A stretch of 64,000 bases of DNA from Apricaphanius iberus (Eukaryota > Chordata > Actinopteri > Cyprinodontiformes > Aphaniidae), in the NCBI GenBank assembly GCA_028564705.1, contig JAPXFQ010001387.1, forward strand, positions 1 through 64,000, in the 5' to 3' direction. Position numbers and translations under genes: made by a program. Positions within the stretch are counted from its first letter, which is position 1, and every line of letters starts with the position of its first letter. Below, piece by piece: positions 47,001 through 57,679 of the stretch. The notes under the pieces were generated by a model. That model was not told the origin of the DNA. It made no database searches and was given only the letters and a program-made list of their open reading frames with translations.

Positions 47001-49745
47001 AACTTTTGTGAAACCTTTAAAATACTGACTGTGTCCCAAAATGCACATTCATTTGGCGGAAGCAAAATAAACAGTGCATTTACAAAAGGTTTTCACAATG
47101 CTTCGCAGAGATGAACAGTTTTTCATTCTCAGTTTTTAACTATAGTTGTAGTTACTTCTGCTCTAAAGCAGGTTTGAGTTATTTAAATACTTTTTTTGTT
47201 TGTTTTTTTAGGTCGTGTTGTGAATGTTTCCAGTTTTGTCGGCTCCCGTACTTTAAACATGTGCAGCCCAGAGCTCCAGCAGCGCTTCCGCAGCGAGGAC
47301 ATCACAGAGGACGAGCTGGTGGGACTGATGCAGCGATTTGTCGAATTGGCCAAAAAGGGTGAACACAAGAAGGACGGCTGGCCTGAAACAGCGTATGGAG
47401 TGTCGAAAACTGGACTGACGGTACGAATTACGGAGCTGTTACAGAGTTTATCTTTTTTATTATTTATTTTTTTATTTTTTGCAGCGTCCTCATATTCACA
47501 TGTTGCAGATTGTGAAATAGACAAACATACGGAACATACAAATCAGAACATACAAATTTGAATGTTATAAATTTGTTGTTATAAATCCAGATGGATGTCG
47601 AGGCAGAAAAGACAATGTAAAAAATAAGTAAATAATTGGTTCAGAAAAATCCACTGGGGATGAAAATGCAACTATTTTAGAAGGAATTAATGGAAAATAA
47701 GTTTGAGCGCATAAACATGGAGGAAATGGGACTGGGAAAAATAATACAGCAATATATTCATATATGTCAAAAACAGGGTTCCTACAAAGTTTTAAAAAGC
47801 CTCAAAAGCATTGAATTTATGAATTTGGAAATACCTTTTTAAAAAAGATTACACAAAATCTGTGTTGTATTTAACTTCTTCGTATTGCAGGTTTCCTCAA
47901 AAGTTTAATTTGTCAACCACCATTCATTTGATTAAATAATGTAGCATAAATACAGAGTGGCAGAACCAATAATTGAGACTGCAACGAAGCCCCGGGAAGA
48001 TCAAATTACATGCAAAGTCTTCAGTCAATGAAGATTAACATAAAAATAAACGTAACCATGTTAAAAATCAACTTCACATTTTTAGGCAAACTTTTGTGTG
48101 GCCTTTGAATTTCCCCACCTCTGCTTGGTTTGTTGTCATCTTTTACACATTCCACATATCCCTGAGAAATAAATGAGCACAAGTTGAAGGATTTTTTTTT
48201 TTTCCTCTACCGGTAGGGCTGTGAAATGGGTATTCTTTGTTTTTTATATATGAAAGGCCTTAAAGACCTGAATTTAACATGAAAAAACTTGTAAGGACCC
48301 TGAAAAAACTCAAAGAAAATTTGTTGTTCAAATGCAAGCGAATAAGAGCATGAAATACAACATTTTGAAGTAAAAGTTAATTTATTAAATTTTTTATGAT
48401 CCATATTGGAGTACTTTTGTAATTCTGTTGTGTTTATCGACATAGTTGTTACAATTTTTACTGAGCAAGTAAGCAATTTATCAATCTATTTATTTATTTA
48501 TTGCTGTATTTATTCTCTATTATGGTCCTCCGTAGGGATCCGATCCTTAGTTTTTCAGAGATGGGACAGCTGCTAAAACCAGTCAGTCAGTGGGAACTCT
48601 TGTTGAACGCATAGACTGTAAAAAAGAATAGACAGCGCCTCCTCACTCCTCCCCGTTTACCAGAATGATACACTTTCATGGGGGAATTCATGGCGGATTC
48701 ACAGACTCCTCCTCCCCAGCTCTGACGAAGCATGTTCCTAAAAAGGGCATAGGGGACTCTGCCATCGCGGGGCATGTATGGGCGTGTAGTTCGGTAGTAG
48801 CTCTGATGCTAAACTTGGCTAACTAAGCTAAAGGCTAATAGCCCCATGCCTGACTGCTGCCGTATCTGCGCTCCTCCGACGGTTCTCCTATTTCTCAAAC
48901 CTCAAAAGGTAAGAACTAGTAACTAGAAATAATTATTAAAATGTAGTGTTACTATAATTAAAGTCCAACAAAACAGCCTGTCAATCAAAGTCCGCCCCCT
49001 CATTAATTATGCAAGATTTCAAAAAAATATCTTACGAAAACCAACCTGGTGCCCAGGTTTTTAATGAGCCCAGCGTTATCTCAGGAAGAATATGTAGCCA
49101 TAGAAAGTTTTTTTAAAAATGGGCACCAGGCATTAAAGTTGTTTTTAACGTCTCTAAAGTCCAATGCTTTTCAATGGGGGCCTAGCGGCCAAATGGAGGT
49201 ACTACAGCAATGGAGGAGCAATACCGGCCTCCATGGTATGCGGTGACAAAGCAGAGCGGCCAGTGGATGAATGTTTTTGACATCCCCTGCCTCAGATTTT
49301 GCTCTTGGATCTCTTTGGATCCCCCGGACGAGTTTTTGGAGTTATCTTCATAAACATAACTCTATATTTGCTCATCTAAAACCTGCATCTGAGCTGTTTC
49401 TGTTCTGTGTCTTTAGATGCTGTCTATGATTCTGGCTCGTCGTCTATCTAAGGAGAGGCCAAATGACGGGGTATGTCTCGTTGATGTTTAAACTTTTATT
49501 AATGAGCATTTCCATGTGCCCTGTGTTCAGGAAAGTCTAACTGCTTACATTTTATTTTTAATTCTTCTCAGATTTTACTCAACGCCTGCTGCCCTGGATG
49601 GGTGCGCACAGACATGGCTGGTCCGAAAGCCCCAAAATCACCAGACGAGGGCGCTGTCACTCCAGTGTACCTGGCTTTGCTTCCAGCTGGAGCCACAGAA
49701 CCTCATGGGAGGTTCGTCTCTGAGAAGGAAGTCCAGCCTTGGTGA
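37182..49745 (+). CDS. cbr1: Carbonyl reductase 1, six coding exons, 275 aa, intact
   Basis: This is a cytosolic monomeric short-chain dehydrogenase/reductase that reduces carbonyl compounds with NADPH. Coding exons are 37182-37294, 38161-38330, 39527-39634, 47212-47420, 49417-49470 and 49572-49745 (stop TGA 49743). All junctions are GT-AG with matching phases, giving 275 aa, the usual CBR1 size. The nucleotide-binding TGSNKGIG is at residues 9-16, NNAG at 87-90, and the catalytic residues are N112 (KTNFF), S138 (VNVSSF), Y192 and K196 (YGVSK). The C-terminus contains LNACCPGWVRTDMAGPKAP. A strong acceptor (CTCCCTCCACAG) two bases before the ATG suggests an unseen 5' noncoding exon upstream. 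Intron 3 (7.6 kb) is swollen by nested transposons; intron 5 is only 101 bp. The neighbour setd4 follows in the same orientation. Confidence 0.97.
38027..38063. repeat. (TA)n microsatellite in cbr1 intron 1
   Basis: An uninterrupted TA run about 100 bp before exon 2. The frames across it are artefacts. Confidence 0.95.
38514..39395. mobile_element. Non-autonomous hAT element in cbr1 intron 2 (882 bp)
   Basis: It starts TAGGGGTGTTAAGATTG and ends GATCGTGACACCCCTA, with an exact 8-bp duplication GTCCATGT (38506-38513, 39396-39403). No transposase is present. Confidence 0.93.
40688..41447. mobile_element. Harbinger-like MITE in cbr1 intron 3 (760 bp)
   Basis: The ends are TGGTGCATTCACAC and GGTCTGAATGCACCA, flanked by TTA on both sides (40685-40687, 41448-41450). 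A three-base TWA target is typical of PIF/Harbinger. No transposase is recognised. Confidence 0.75.
41575..44015. mobile_element. hAT element, family H, long copy in cbr1 intron 3 (2441 bp)
   Basis: It starts TAGGGCAGCACGATTATG and ends ATTAATTGTGCAGCCCTA, with an exact 8-bp duplication GTGCAGGT (41567-41574, 44016-44023). Both ends match the 20704-21781 copy for several hundred bases (for example TTCGTCTGTAGCCA, GTTTGCCCCCTGGTGGTTGG). An extra interior of about 1.4 kb (about 42040-43470) is absent from the short copy. No transposase motif is recognised in that interior. Confidence 0.93.
44350..45735. repeat. Repeat insertion splitting the Tc1 relic, with a THAP-like word
   Basis: The Tc1 text breaks off at GAGGTATACC and resumes near 'GTACCCAGAGGCCTC', which bounds this insert of about 1.39 kb. 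It contains 'TTTTTGATTGACAGG', also a feature of repeat family F, and a frame MACCGFDYSNRPSKK at 44792 that resembles a worn THAP zinc finger start. It is GC-richer than its surroundings at 44880-45080 and 45470-45660. Confidence 0.5.
45836..47000. repeat. Degenerate teleost interspersed repeat
   Basis: Phrases such as 'TTAGCCACGCCCACC', 'CAATGGCTGACTTCCTGTGG' and 'ACCATGGCTCCAAGAGACTT' belong to a long, worn repeat common in fish introns. Ends and class are undetermined. No exon is seen before cbr1 exon 4. Confidence 0.4.
47774..48302. mobile_element. MITE in cbr1 intron 4 (529 bp)
   Basis: The ends CAGGGTTCCTACAAAGTTTT and AAAAAACTTGTAAGGACCCTG are imperfect inverted repeats. The flanks are A-rich, so the target duplication cannot be read with confidence. 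Confidence 0.65.
48605..49257 (-). repeat. Repeat family F, third copy, antisense, in cbr1 intron 4
   Basis: This is the reverse complement of 8646-9355 over almost its whole length (ATAGACAGCGCCTCCTCACT, GGGCGTGTAGTTCGGTAGTA, TAAAGTCCAATGCTTTTCAA). It ends about 160 bp before cbr1 exon 5. Confidence 0.8.
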
Positions 49746-49916
49746 AACATGTACAGGGAGCTTAGGTGTAACTCAGTCTGTGATTTCATTTAGACAGGTC
49801 AAACTTTCTTTTTAATGCTAACATTTATAAGTCTGTACAATAAGTGGTCAAATATACTTTATATTAAACAATGCTTCTGTTAAAGTAAATTTTTAAAGGT
49901 GCTTTAGTGTTTCAAT

Positions 49917-50267
49917 TAGGGATGCACAGATACCGATACTGGCGGTGAGTATCAGTGCCGATACAGCTCTTACGTTCTGTATCAGTTACAGTCAATAGAT
50001 ACCAAGAAGACAAGATACAAGATACTTAAAATGGGGAAACTCTGCAATAATTTAACAAAAATGTTTTTCATTTGAAATTTTAGTTTTGTGGTCATTTTTA
50101 TTAATACATTTTTATCTACTTCACCATCATTTTTGTTGTAACAATAAGAGAAAAAAATAAACCTGTCTCCCAATTCATTCCATTTTCTTTGTGTGGTAGC
50201 AGTATTGCTACTCGGTATCGGCAAGTACTCAGATCCAAGTATCGACATTGTATCTGTTGCATCCTTA
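49917..50267. mobile_element. hAT MITE just after the cbr1 stop codon (351 bp)
   Basis: The ends are TAGGGATGCACAGATACC and TGTTGCATCCTTA, flanked by GTTTCAAT and GTTTTAAT (7 of 8 match). It starts 172 bp after the stop. If cbr1 uses the AATAAA at 50481, this element lies in its 3' untranslated region. Confidence 0.85.
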
Positions 50268-50480
50268 GTTTTAATGATCAAACCAGTACTTTGTGATAAT
50301 AAAATGTTATTTTTCTGTGCCTGTTATGTCAAATGCTTCTTTTTTCGGAATGTTTTAAGTGCTGACCAAGTTCATTTATGCCTTTGATTATGTATCTCTG
50401 AAATTACATGGGGACATTTTCAGATTGCCTTAATGTGTAGAGGTTTAATTCTGAAATGAAAAGAGAAAATGTTTTTCTAT

Positions 50481-50486
50481 AATAAA
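50481..50486 (+). terminator. Candidate cbr1 polyadenylation signal
   Basis: AATAAA lies 736 bp after the cbr1 stop, with a T-rich stretch about 20 bp downstream. Another AATAAA at 50156-50161, inside the MITE, is an alternative. The choice needs transcript data. Confidence 0.4.
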
Positions 50487-50489
50487 AGT

Positions 50490-51282
50490 ACATTCAATAC
50501 ATTTTTTTAACAGCTTTTCAAAAAGCAGCTCTTTATCAAAAATGAAAATAAAAACATCCCAAAGTGACTGACTAAACAACTGTCCTTTTATGACTGGTTA
50601 TTTTGTATTGGATTAGTTGGATCCAGAAATTAAAACAGAATCCTAAACATCCTGTTTTGACTGAGAGTTGTACTTTTCATTTTACTCCATGGTAACTGGT
50701 AACTACTTAATTCTCTTAAGTAACTTTTCGCGGAATATAAAAGTACAGTATTTTTGCGACACCATACTTCATACTTGTACTTGAGAAATACTATTAAGTA
50801 TTCCTCTTATTTGAGTAAAATGTTTTGACCATCGACCCAATGTGAGTAACTTCACAGAATGACATTTTTAGACCCTCCAAAAAATGAGTCCGAGACAAAC
50901 ATACATTATAGAGTGAATTGAGACCTCTTCAGACACAAGTTTTTTATTTATCTGCTGAGACTGTTAATCCATTTGCATTTCATATAAATGATCTACAGTC
51001 AGCATTAGTTTCTGAAGTTTGAAATAAGAAAATGGATTAGGAAAACTTTCCTCTGCAGTACATTTTAAGATTTGTATTTTCTCACTTTAGTCGTTAATGT
51101 TAAATATGAAGTCAGATATTGATGAGTTACTCATTACTCAAGCAGCCTTTTTCACCAATTTCTTTTTTAATGCGAGCAATTTCTTCCATGCTTATTTTTT
51201 TTTTTTTTTGAGTCAACCTAAGTAATGCTACTTATTTGAGTGCAATTGTTCTTTTATCCCCCTCCACATGTTAATCAACACT
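50490..51282. other. Non-coding stretch, no gene recognised
   Basis: AT-rich intergenic sequence with no exon-like or repeat structure that I can name. Confidence 0.5.
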
Positions 51283-51975
51283 GTTTTTGGGGGGGTTCCA
51301 CTCAGAGAGGATAATGAGATCATAACCAGACGTGGATATACTCTTAATGTTATTGGAAATGGCAAGGGGGGAAAAGAGACCACATAGACCAACGATCTTA
51401 AGTATGAAGGAGATCAGCTGGTGGAGCAGGTAGTCATTCAAATATATGGGAACAAATTTGCAGCTGCCTGTTCTTCACAAACCAACAGTGTCTACAAGAA
51501 GCACAGCAGAGACTTCACCTACTGAGGAAGCTCAGGGCATTTAATGTTAACGCATTTAAAAACAATACATAAATCATTGAATCCATTCTCTCAACATTAC
51601 ATCTTGGTATAACTTCCTCACAGTCACACAAAACACAACTCTCCCTTATTAAACAAGGCACCAAAATCTCAGGTTCACCACAGACCCCTCTGTCAGTCGT
51701 GTACGAGCGAGCAGTGCACACCTGATCACCACACCCATCCCATCCACTACACCCACATTTTCACTTACTCCCATCAGGAAGGCGATCACTAGCTCAGAAA
51801 AATGTTTACAAGAAATAATGTATCCCTTCTGCGATTACACTGTTAAGCTCATAAACACTAACATGAGAACACTTTTAATCTTTTTATTGTGTTCATTTTA
51901 CACTTGTGTGGATGTGAATTTTGAATTTGTGTCGTGAGCCATGTCAAAAACGAATTTCTGTGTCAAGTTGAGGTG
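51283..51975 (+). pseudogene. CR1/L2-type LINE reverse transcriptase C-terminal remnant
   Basis: With stops and shifts the plus strand reads LRKLRAFNV, then HPSHPLHPHFHLLPSGRR and IPSAITLLSS. This is the usual ending of the reverse transcriptase ORF in CR1/L2-like fish LINEs (HPLHP.F.LLPSGRR...). It is strongly decayed and only the 3' end is present. Confidence 0.65.
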
Positions 51976-52479
51976 GACGATAATGATTTAAAAATGTATT
52001 TTATGGTGCTGAGTGTTTCTCTTGTGTGTCACAGTCTGAGATCTTCAATGCCCCAGAACCATAACATCAAACAGTCCAGTCAGAGGACTGGTCTATAGAG
52101 AATGTGTGCTCTCGCACAAATAGTTCTTTTTTTTCAATCACATTGCTACAATTTTCACAACTTTGATGTCATTTTTCACAACTCAAAACTAACAACCAAT
52201 GACCAATATGCATATTTTTATAAACTCTAAACCTTTACTCAATTGCTTGGATACAACACATAAAACTTATATAATTTGTTCATTCAACAACAATCACCTG
52301 ACACAACATCAAAGTACTTCTGTTTCAAAATGAAATTCACATCTGCATCAATATACTGTTTTATAAAACTTGTTTATAGATTCCACTGTGAATTTTCTTT
52401 ACTACTGCATTACTTTTCTAGAGATGTGTTGACTGTACATGTATCATAAAGGGGTTTTGTTCTGCAACGTACAGCTTGT

Positions 52480-52797
52480 ACTTCTGCATCAGTTCTGTTG
52501 CTCTTTCTGTGTCTCTGTTCTGTATTCTCCAAACCACAGACGCGCTCGGCAGATGACCGCTTATGCTGAGCCTGGTTCTGCTGGAGGTTTCTTCCTGTTA
52601 AAAGGGAGTTTTTCCTTTCCACTGTCGCTTCGTGCTTGCTCAGTGTGAGGGATTGCTGAGAATTACACAACGCAATCTTCTGTGGTTCTCTAATTTCTAC
52701 ATTAAACATTGTATTGTAATAACTTTTCTTGTAAAGTGCCTTTAGATGACATCTGTTGTGAAACGGCGCTATATAAATAAACTGAATTGAATTGAAT
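52480..52797 (-). repeat. Teleost interspersed repeat, copy 3 (family of 2967-3345)
   Basis: The reverse complement of the family: 'GCTGGAGGTTTCTTCCTGTT', 'AGATGACATCTGTTGTG' and 'GCGCTATATAAATAAACTGA' ending TTGAATTGAA. This copy is well conserved at the end. Confidence 0.8.
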
Positions 52798-52799
52798 TT

Positions 52800-53624
52800 C
52801 GTTTTTGTTTTGTTTTCTACTTTTTTGTTTTGGCATCTAGGACAGGCAGCAAATTAAGAATTTCATTTGTGCAGGGAAACATTTTCCTACTGTCACTGTG
52901 CACATAACAATTAACACTTTGAATAATGAAATCTGTATCACCTATTTTATGTGCTCTTCAAACGAATTTACTTAAGTGGTATATATCATATATGCCATAT
53001 GCAACAACCGGTGTACTACTGAAACCAGCTAATATGGGGTTAAGTAAGAATGAACAGTATTATATGACTATAAAACTATGTAATTGTAACTCATGTTATT
53101 TGGCTATCAAAGAAATGCTACTGTCCATGTGCCGTGAAGCCGATCCCAGCTGCTGTGCCTTCATCCTCTGCCTGCTTCATGTTAAAACCAGCTGATGTCT
53201 CCTTCAGAGGGAACGGTGATCAGAGCAGCAGAGCGTTTGATTCGTCTAAACTCTACAGAAAATCCTTCACCAACTATTTTGTTGGAGCTGAGATTGGTTC
53301 AGAAGACATGTTTTTATCTTTTTCTCTGGTTTTGGTTACGTAAGTCCAGTGAGGAAGAGTGAAATAAATTCAAATTAACAATCAAACTTCTTTTTTTATC
53401 AAAACATAAAATGTAATCATTTATATTGGTATTAATATACCATTACATATGTCTGATTTTGTTAAAAAGAATAATAAAATATGTTTTTATTGTTGGCTTT
53501 ACACCTTCCTCATTAGAAATAAACTGACTGGGGGCGAATGGGGACCTATCCAAGATGGCGGTCGCGCTGATACGTGACATACATCAGCTCCAATAGGCGG
53601 CGACAGTCAATGAGGCGTCTCGGG
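52800..53624. other. Non-coding stretch, no gene recognised
   Basis: Two overlapping frames at 52926-53343 lack domains and show no splice context. 'CCAAGATGGCGGTCGCGCTG' at about 53552 is a GC-rich island of unknown role. Confidence 0.4.
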
Positions 53625-56152
53625 TGTGTCCAAATTCAGGGTGTGCATCCTCCTGAGGATCCTTCCTACCCGATTGAAGGAGGACGGGTCCTCCAACGAC
53701 CACAAAATCCGGAAATAAGTGTGTGAATTTGGACAGCCTACCCTTCTTTCTGTTCCCCCCCCCTTACCCTTTGCGCATGTCCTGTCGCCTAGCAACCGTG
53801 ACAGCGCTTAGTACAAGCAGCAGAAAATGGAATTTGAGAGCAAATTTCTTCATCTTCTTACTTTTATATTTTTTAAGGAGCTAAATTAGTTTTCTGCTCA
53901 TCACCAGAGAATGCTTTGTCTGAGTTTAAGAGATAATCATATCCAGGTAAGTTAATCTAATATTATAGTAAATTATTTAAGTAAAATGGTTGAGTAAAAA
54001 AAACACATATTATATACATATATGTGGAGTTTGGATTTTTTCATTTATTCTGAATACAAAAATTCTTTCATCCTGTATGTGCAAAATCATACCTTAACAT
54101 TAGTTATTCTGTTCTCTATTTTTCCTTAACCAGACCAGATTCTTCTACTGTGTGATTATTTGAAAGGCAATTAAACAGTAAGTGTAATATTTCAAACCTG
54201 GTGTGTCATGAGTTTTAGATTAAAGTATTTGATACAGTTTCCCCTGTTTACATATTTATGAACACATTTTATAGATGAGACATCTGTCCACTGAGCAGCT
54301 CTGCAAACCCTGATGGACAGCAGGAGGAGACATCCTGAAGCTCTCTGCAGACCATCCTGATGTTTCACTCCCCAACCAGAGACAACCAGCAAAGGATCCC
54401 TTCTGCAGCACTCCATCCATGTCTCTAGCAACACTGCCAGCGATTGCCGTGTATTTAAAAAAAATAATTAAATGGTTTACTACCCTGTCACTCAGGTTAA
54501 TCCTGCAAGTACCCGTTAAAATGTACTATGATCTGTAATTACAATTGTTTTTGTCTAATTTTCATATGTTCTTAAAAGGTTTCTAAAAACCATTAAACAT
54601 TAATAAGGTTGATTTTGTTGTTAAATGTCACATTAATAAAAAAATATTTAGAAAAACTACAATTAATCACAAAAAATATTTACTTCATTAAATTTATTCA
54701 GAACAACTCTTTCTTAAAACAATTAAAAAGAATTTTATATTTACACCCCCACCCCTTAAAAACAAAACAGAATCCTCTCCCTGCTCTCCTTTCCTCTGCA
54801 GCCTCATCTCCTCCCTGATGACGTCCAACAGGTCTTCATTCTCCTCTTCCTTTCTGCTGGCTGCCTGTCTCCATCATTCTCTTCCTCCTCTCGGTAGCTC
54901 ACTGCTGCATTTGGTCCTGGAGTGTCCTCATGGATGGAGGGAATAAGGAGAAGGACCTCTGTCCTAACATCTCATCCATGGGGACAAACCAGGACCAGCT
55001 AACAGCAGTGGGCTTCACACTCACTCCCTCCTCTGGATCTGGATACTTCCATTCCTAAAGACAGATCACAAAAAAGTAAGCTCAAACTTAGGAATTGCTC
55101 TTTGTTAACTTGTGTTACTAACAAAAATATTCATTTTATATATTTTTTTCTTTTTTAAATTGTTCCACTTTTTTCTGGGCAGGTTTAAATTTCCCCCACA
55201 TGCCTATCTTCTCCAGAACTATCTTAAAGTTGGAGAAAGAGTGAACATATATCTGTCGTGCCAATAACTGCCATCATAATCATAGTTTTTGAACAATACT
55301 TCACAGAAATATCAAAATAAGACTAAATAAAAGAGGGGAAATATTTCAACTGTTTGACTGCTGCAAGTACTGAAATCTGTACTGCTCAAAGCCAAATAAA
55401 ATACGTCTTGATATTATAAGTAGTATGAGGGTGAATAAAACGGTACTCATACGAATAGCATTTGTAAATAAATGTAATCTTATCGAACCACGCCACAGTA
55501 GCGGAGCTTTTTACTCCTGTTAAAGAGTTCATAGTTTGGAGCTTTATGAATGTGGCAGTTTGCTCCGTTGTCCCCAAAAACATATCAGGAAATATTTAAT
55601 TCACTAATAAGAAATTAGCTGTATATGAGGGGATATTCACACGGGAGATAAGAAACAAGCTAGTTTACGAAAATTATTTTATTTACAGATGTAAATGTAC
55701 AAAAATGCTAAATAAGGGCGCCTCCCAAGAAAGAAGAAAAGACGCATTAGACCCAACCGGGGCGGGACCGAACCGAACCGCAAAAGCGTCTCGCCAGGCG
55801 TCCCGATCGGTCTAACAAAGCATAACAACACAACAGCTATAAGTTTCTGCTTTTTATAGCGCCAGTTTTTTAAAAACTTACATCTGAAAGCATAAACCTC
55901 CCTGTCGCGGTACCGCTCGCTTCGTCCGCCATTATTTCAAACTGTTTGAAGCTCTCTGCCGAAAAGAATTATGGGATAGGTAGGACGTTAAAGGATCCAC
56001 CAGACCCATCCTTCAAATTGGGGGAAAAGGAGGACGTATTTGTGGGGCGCATTTGAAGGATCCTATGAATTTGGACAGCCTTCGTCGCGGCGCTGTGAGT
56101 GGCATCCTTCAAATTAGTCCTCCGAAGGATGCAGACCCTGAATTTGGACACA
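53625..56152 (-). mobile_element. DNA transposon with TGTGTCCAAATTCAGGGT ends (about 2.5 kb)
   Basis: The left TGTGTCCAAATTCAGGGTGTGC and right GCAGACCCTGAATTTGGACACA are inverted repeats. Further in, the ends keep related words such as CATCCTTCAAATT and GAATTTGGACAGCC. A relic of a trihelix/MADF-like protein lies on the minus strand at 54760-55056. The combination suggests a Harbinger-type or similar element. A target duplication is not evident. Confidence 0.65.
54760..55056 (-). pseudogene. Trihelix/MADF-like protein relic within the 53625 element
   Basis: On the minus strand the text reads EWKYPDPEEGVSVKPTAVSW, then WFVPMDEMLGQRSFSLFPPS, then TLQDQMQQ and a stop, followed by a charged Arg/Glu tail in the same frame. 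The 'W..MDEMLGQRPS..PP' phrase is common after Myb/SANT-like domains in fish transposon proteins. The stop and the lack of the domain itself show decay. Confidence 0.4.
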
Positions 56153-57229
56153 GCAAGTCTATGGATCAAACCAGAGCCCATTGAGAAGAGAGAGTTACGA
56201 CAGACTTTGAACTCCCCGACACGTGGTCACGTGGTTCATGGAGCCTTCAATAGTTCCAAACATCCCAGTGCCGTCATTGATTTCTAGCGATAAAGGGCTT
56301 AATAAAATACTCTTTTCCTACTTTTCCTGCGATTTTCTCAAAATTATATCATGTGCACCGATTACCTCACCATATATTTCAAAATTATGGTTCTTTGTGC
56401 GGACAAATAACATTTGTTACTGTTTATTAGTGGGGAAATTAGACTGCAAAGAAATCGCACAATACGTTTTGACTACATATCTTCTACCAATGCACTCAAT
56501 ATAAGAATATCTGTAGTGTTTAATAATGCTATTCACTTAAAACCAAACTGTAGAGTAAATACACAATATAGAGCTTTCTGGTGGCATTTAAATGCTTGCA
56601 TGGAGAGGCTATATCTGGTCCTATTAATATGCCAGTGGTTAAGAGGTCTGCTCCAGCTTACCTTCAGATCATATGTTCATCCTTTACTAAAACATGTTAT
56701 ATTACTTATACTAGGATAAACTTAATAGTCCCAAACAACCCATGTGTAGATGTCTCCTCTCTGCCTGGCATCCAATGCAAAATTAGCTGAATGGCAGAAC
56801 TAATATAAACTACTTATTTTAAAAAGTTTTAAATAATTAGGAGGAAAACATGAGTGTAGATGTTTTATATGAGAATCAACCGTTTTTCTCTGGATAACCT
56901 AATGATTGAGTATTTCATTTTTTGTTTTTCCTCTGATGTGAGAAAACCTATGTGTAACCCAGTTGATTGTGCTTTTAGCTAGAAACTTGTAAAATAGTTA
57001 ATTGATTAAAAACTATAATTAAATCTGTTTCAAACCATGTTTGTATGTTTAAATACATATTAAGGGGTAAGGAAGTGTGTACTAATTATGCAAAAACAAG
57101 AAACTATCTATCATTTTATTTTATTATACAATATCATGTAAAATGTAAAACAAGCTTCAGTGAAGAAGTCCTTTTACAACCATTCTAATTTGTGACAAAA
57201 TGTATACAATGTTGAAATGTGCTAAAGTC
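56153..57229. other. Non-coding stretch, no gene recognised
   Basis: Short frames only; no repeat ends recognised. Confidence 0.5.
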
Positions 57230-57679
57230 TTAATGACAGATCATCCTTGGTATCAGTGACTGCAGCTCCCTTTGATCGTATCTTAAACCCTGCTGGGAGA
57301 CGCTGGATTCATTCTGGGGCGTCTTCACACAGCCTGAACATGGGATGCTGCCTGGTGTGGTGGATCTCTGGTGCTGTAGGTCTGGTCCTGTGCAGCCATG
57401 TCCACTGCTGTCCTTCAGCCTGGTAAGGAGAGCACACAGGTCTGATCTCAGGAGGAACAAGACCAGGGCGAGGAGACTAAGGTTGCCAGCTATGGGAATG
57501 AAAATCAGGATTATTAATTTGGTTGATCTTAGTGAGAGGTCTAGAAGCAGCACTGAAAGACTGAGTCCAGGAAACAATGCAGAGATAAACCTTGGAAAAG
57601 AGCATAATGAGTTCTCAGGCTGAAATAATCTGGAAATAACCTCCATGACAGTCAAACATTTTCTATCAGGGCTCAACAT
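57230..57679 (-). CDS. Unassigned ORF, 149 aa, with a hydrophobic segment
   Basis: The minus-strand frame starts MLSPDRKCLTVMEV. It has a hydrophobic stretch at about residues 35-80 (LSLSVLLLDLSL, then KLIILIFIPIAGNLSLLALV, then LFLLRS) and a hydrophilic Ser/Gln/Pro-rich tail. I recognise no family. Splice-acceptor-like sites lie inside it (TTCATTCCCATAG and TCTCCTTACCAG on the minus strand), so parts may instead be exons of a type I membrane protein, with tails in other frames. Long frames also exist opposite (57345-57623). It may equally be chance. Confidence 0.25.
   Translation of the reverse strand: MLSPDRKCLTVMEVISRLFQPENSLCSFPRFISALFPGLSLSVLLLDLSLRSTKLIILIFIPIAGNLSLLALVLFLLRSDLCALLTRLKDSSGHGCTGPDLQHQRSTTPGSIPCSGCVKTPQNESSVSQQGLRYDQRELQSLIPRMICH

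Noticed and set aside
55700..55820. GC-rich patch (CCGGGGCGGGACCGAACCGAACCG) as a CpG promoter
   Set aside because: It is short, lies inside the transposon 53625-56152, and no gene starts beside it.
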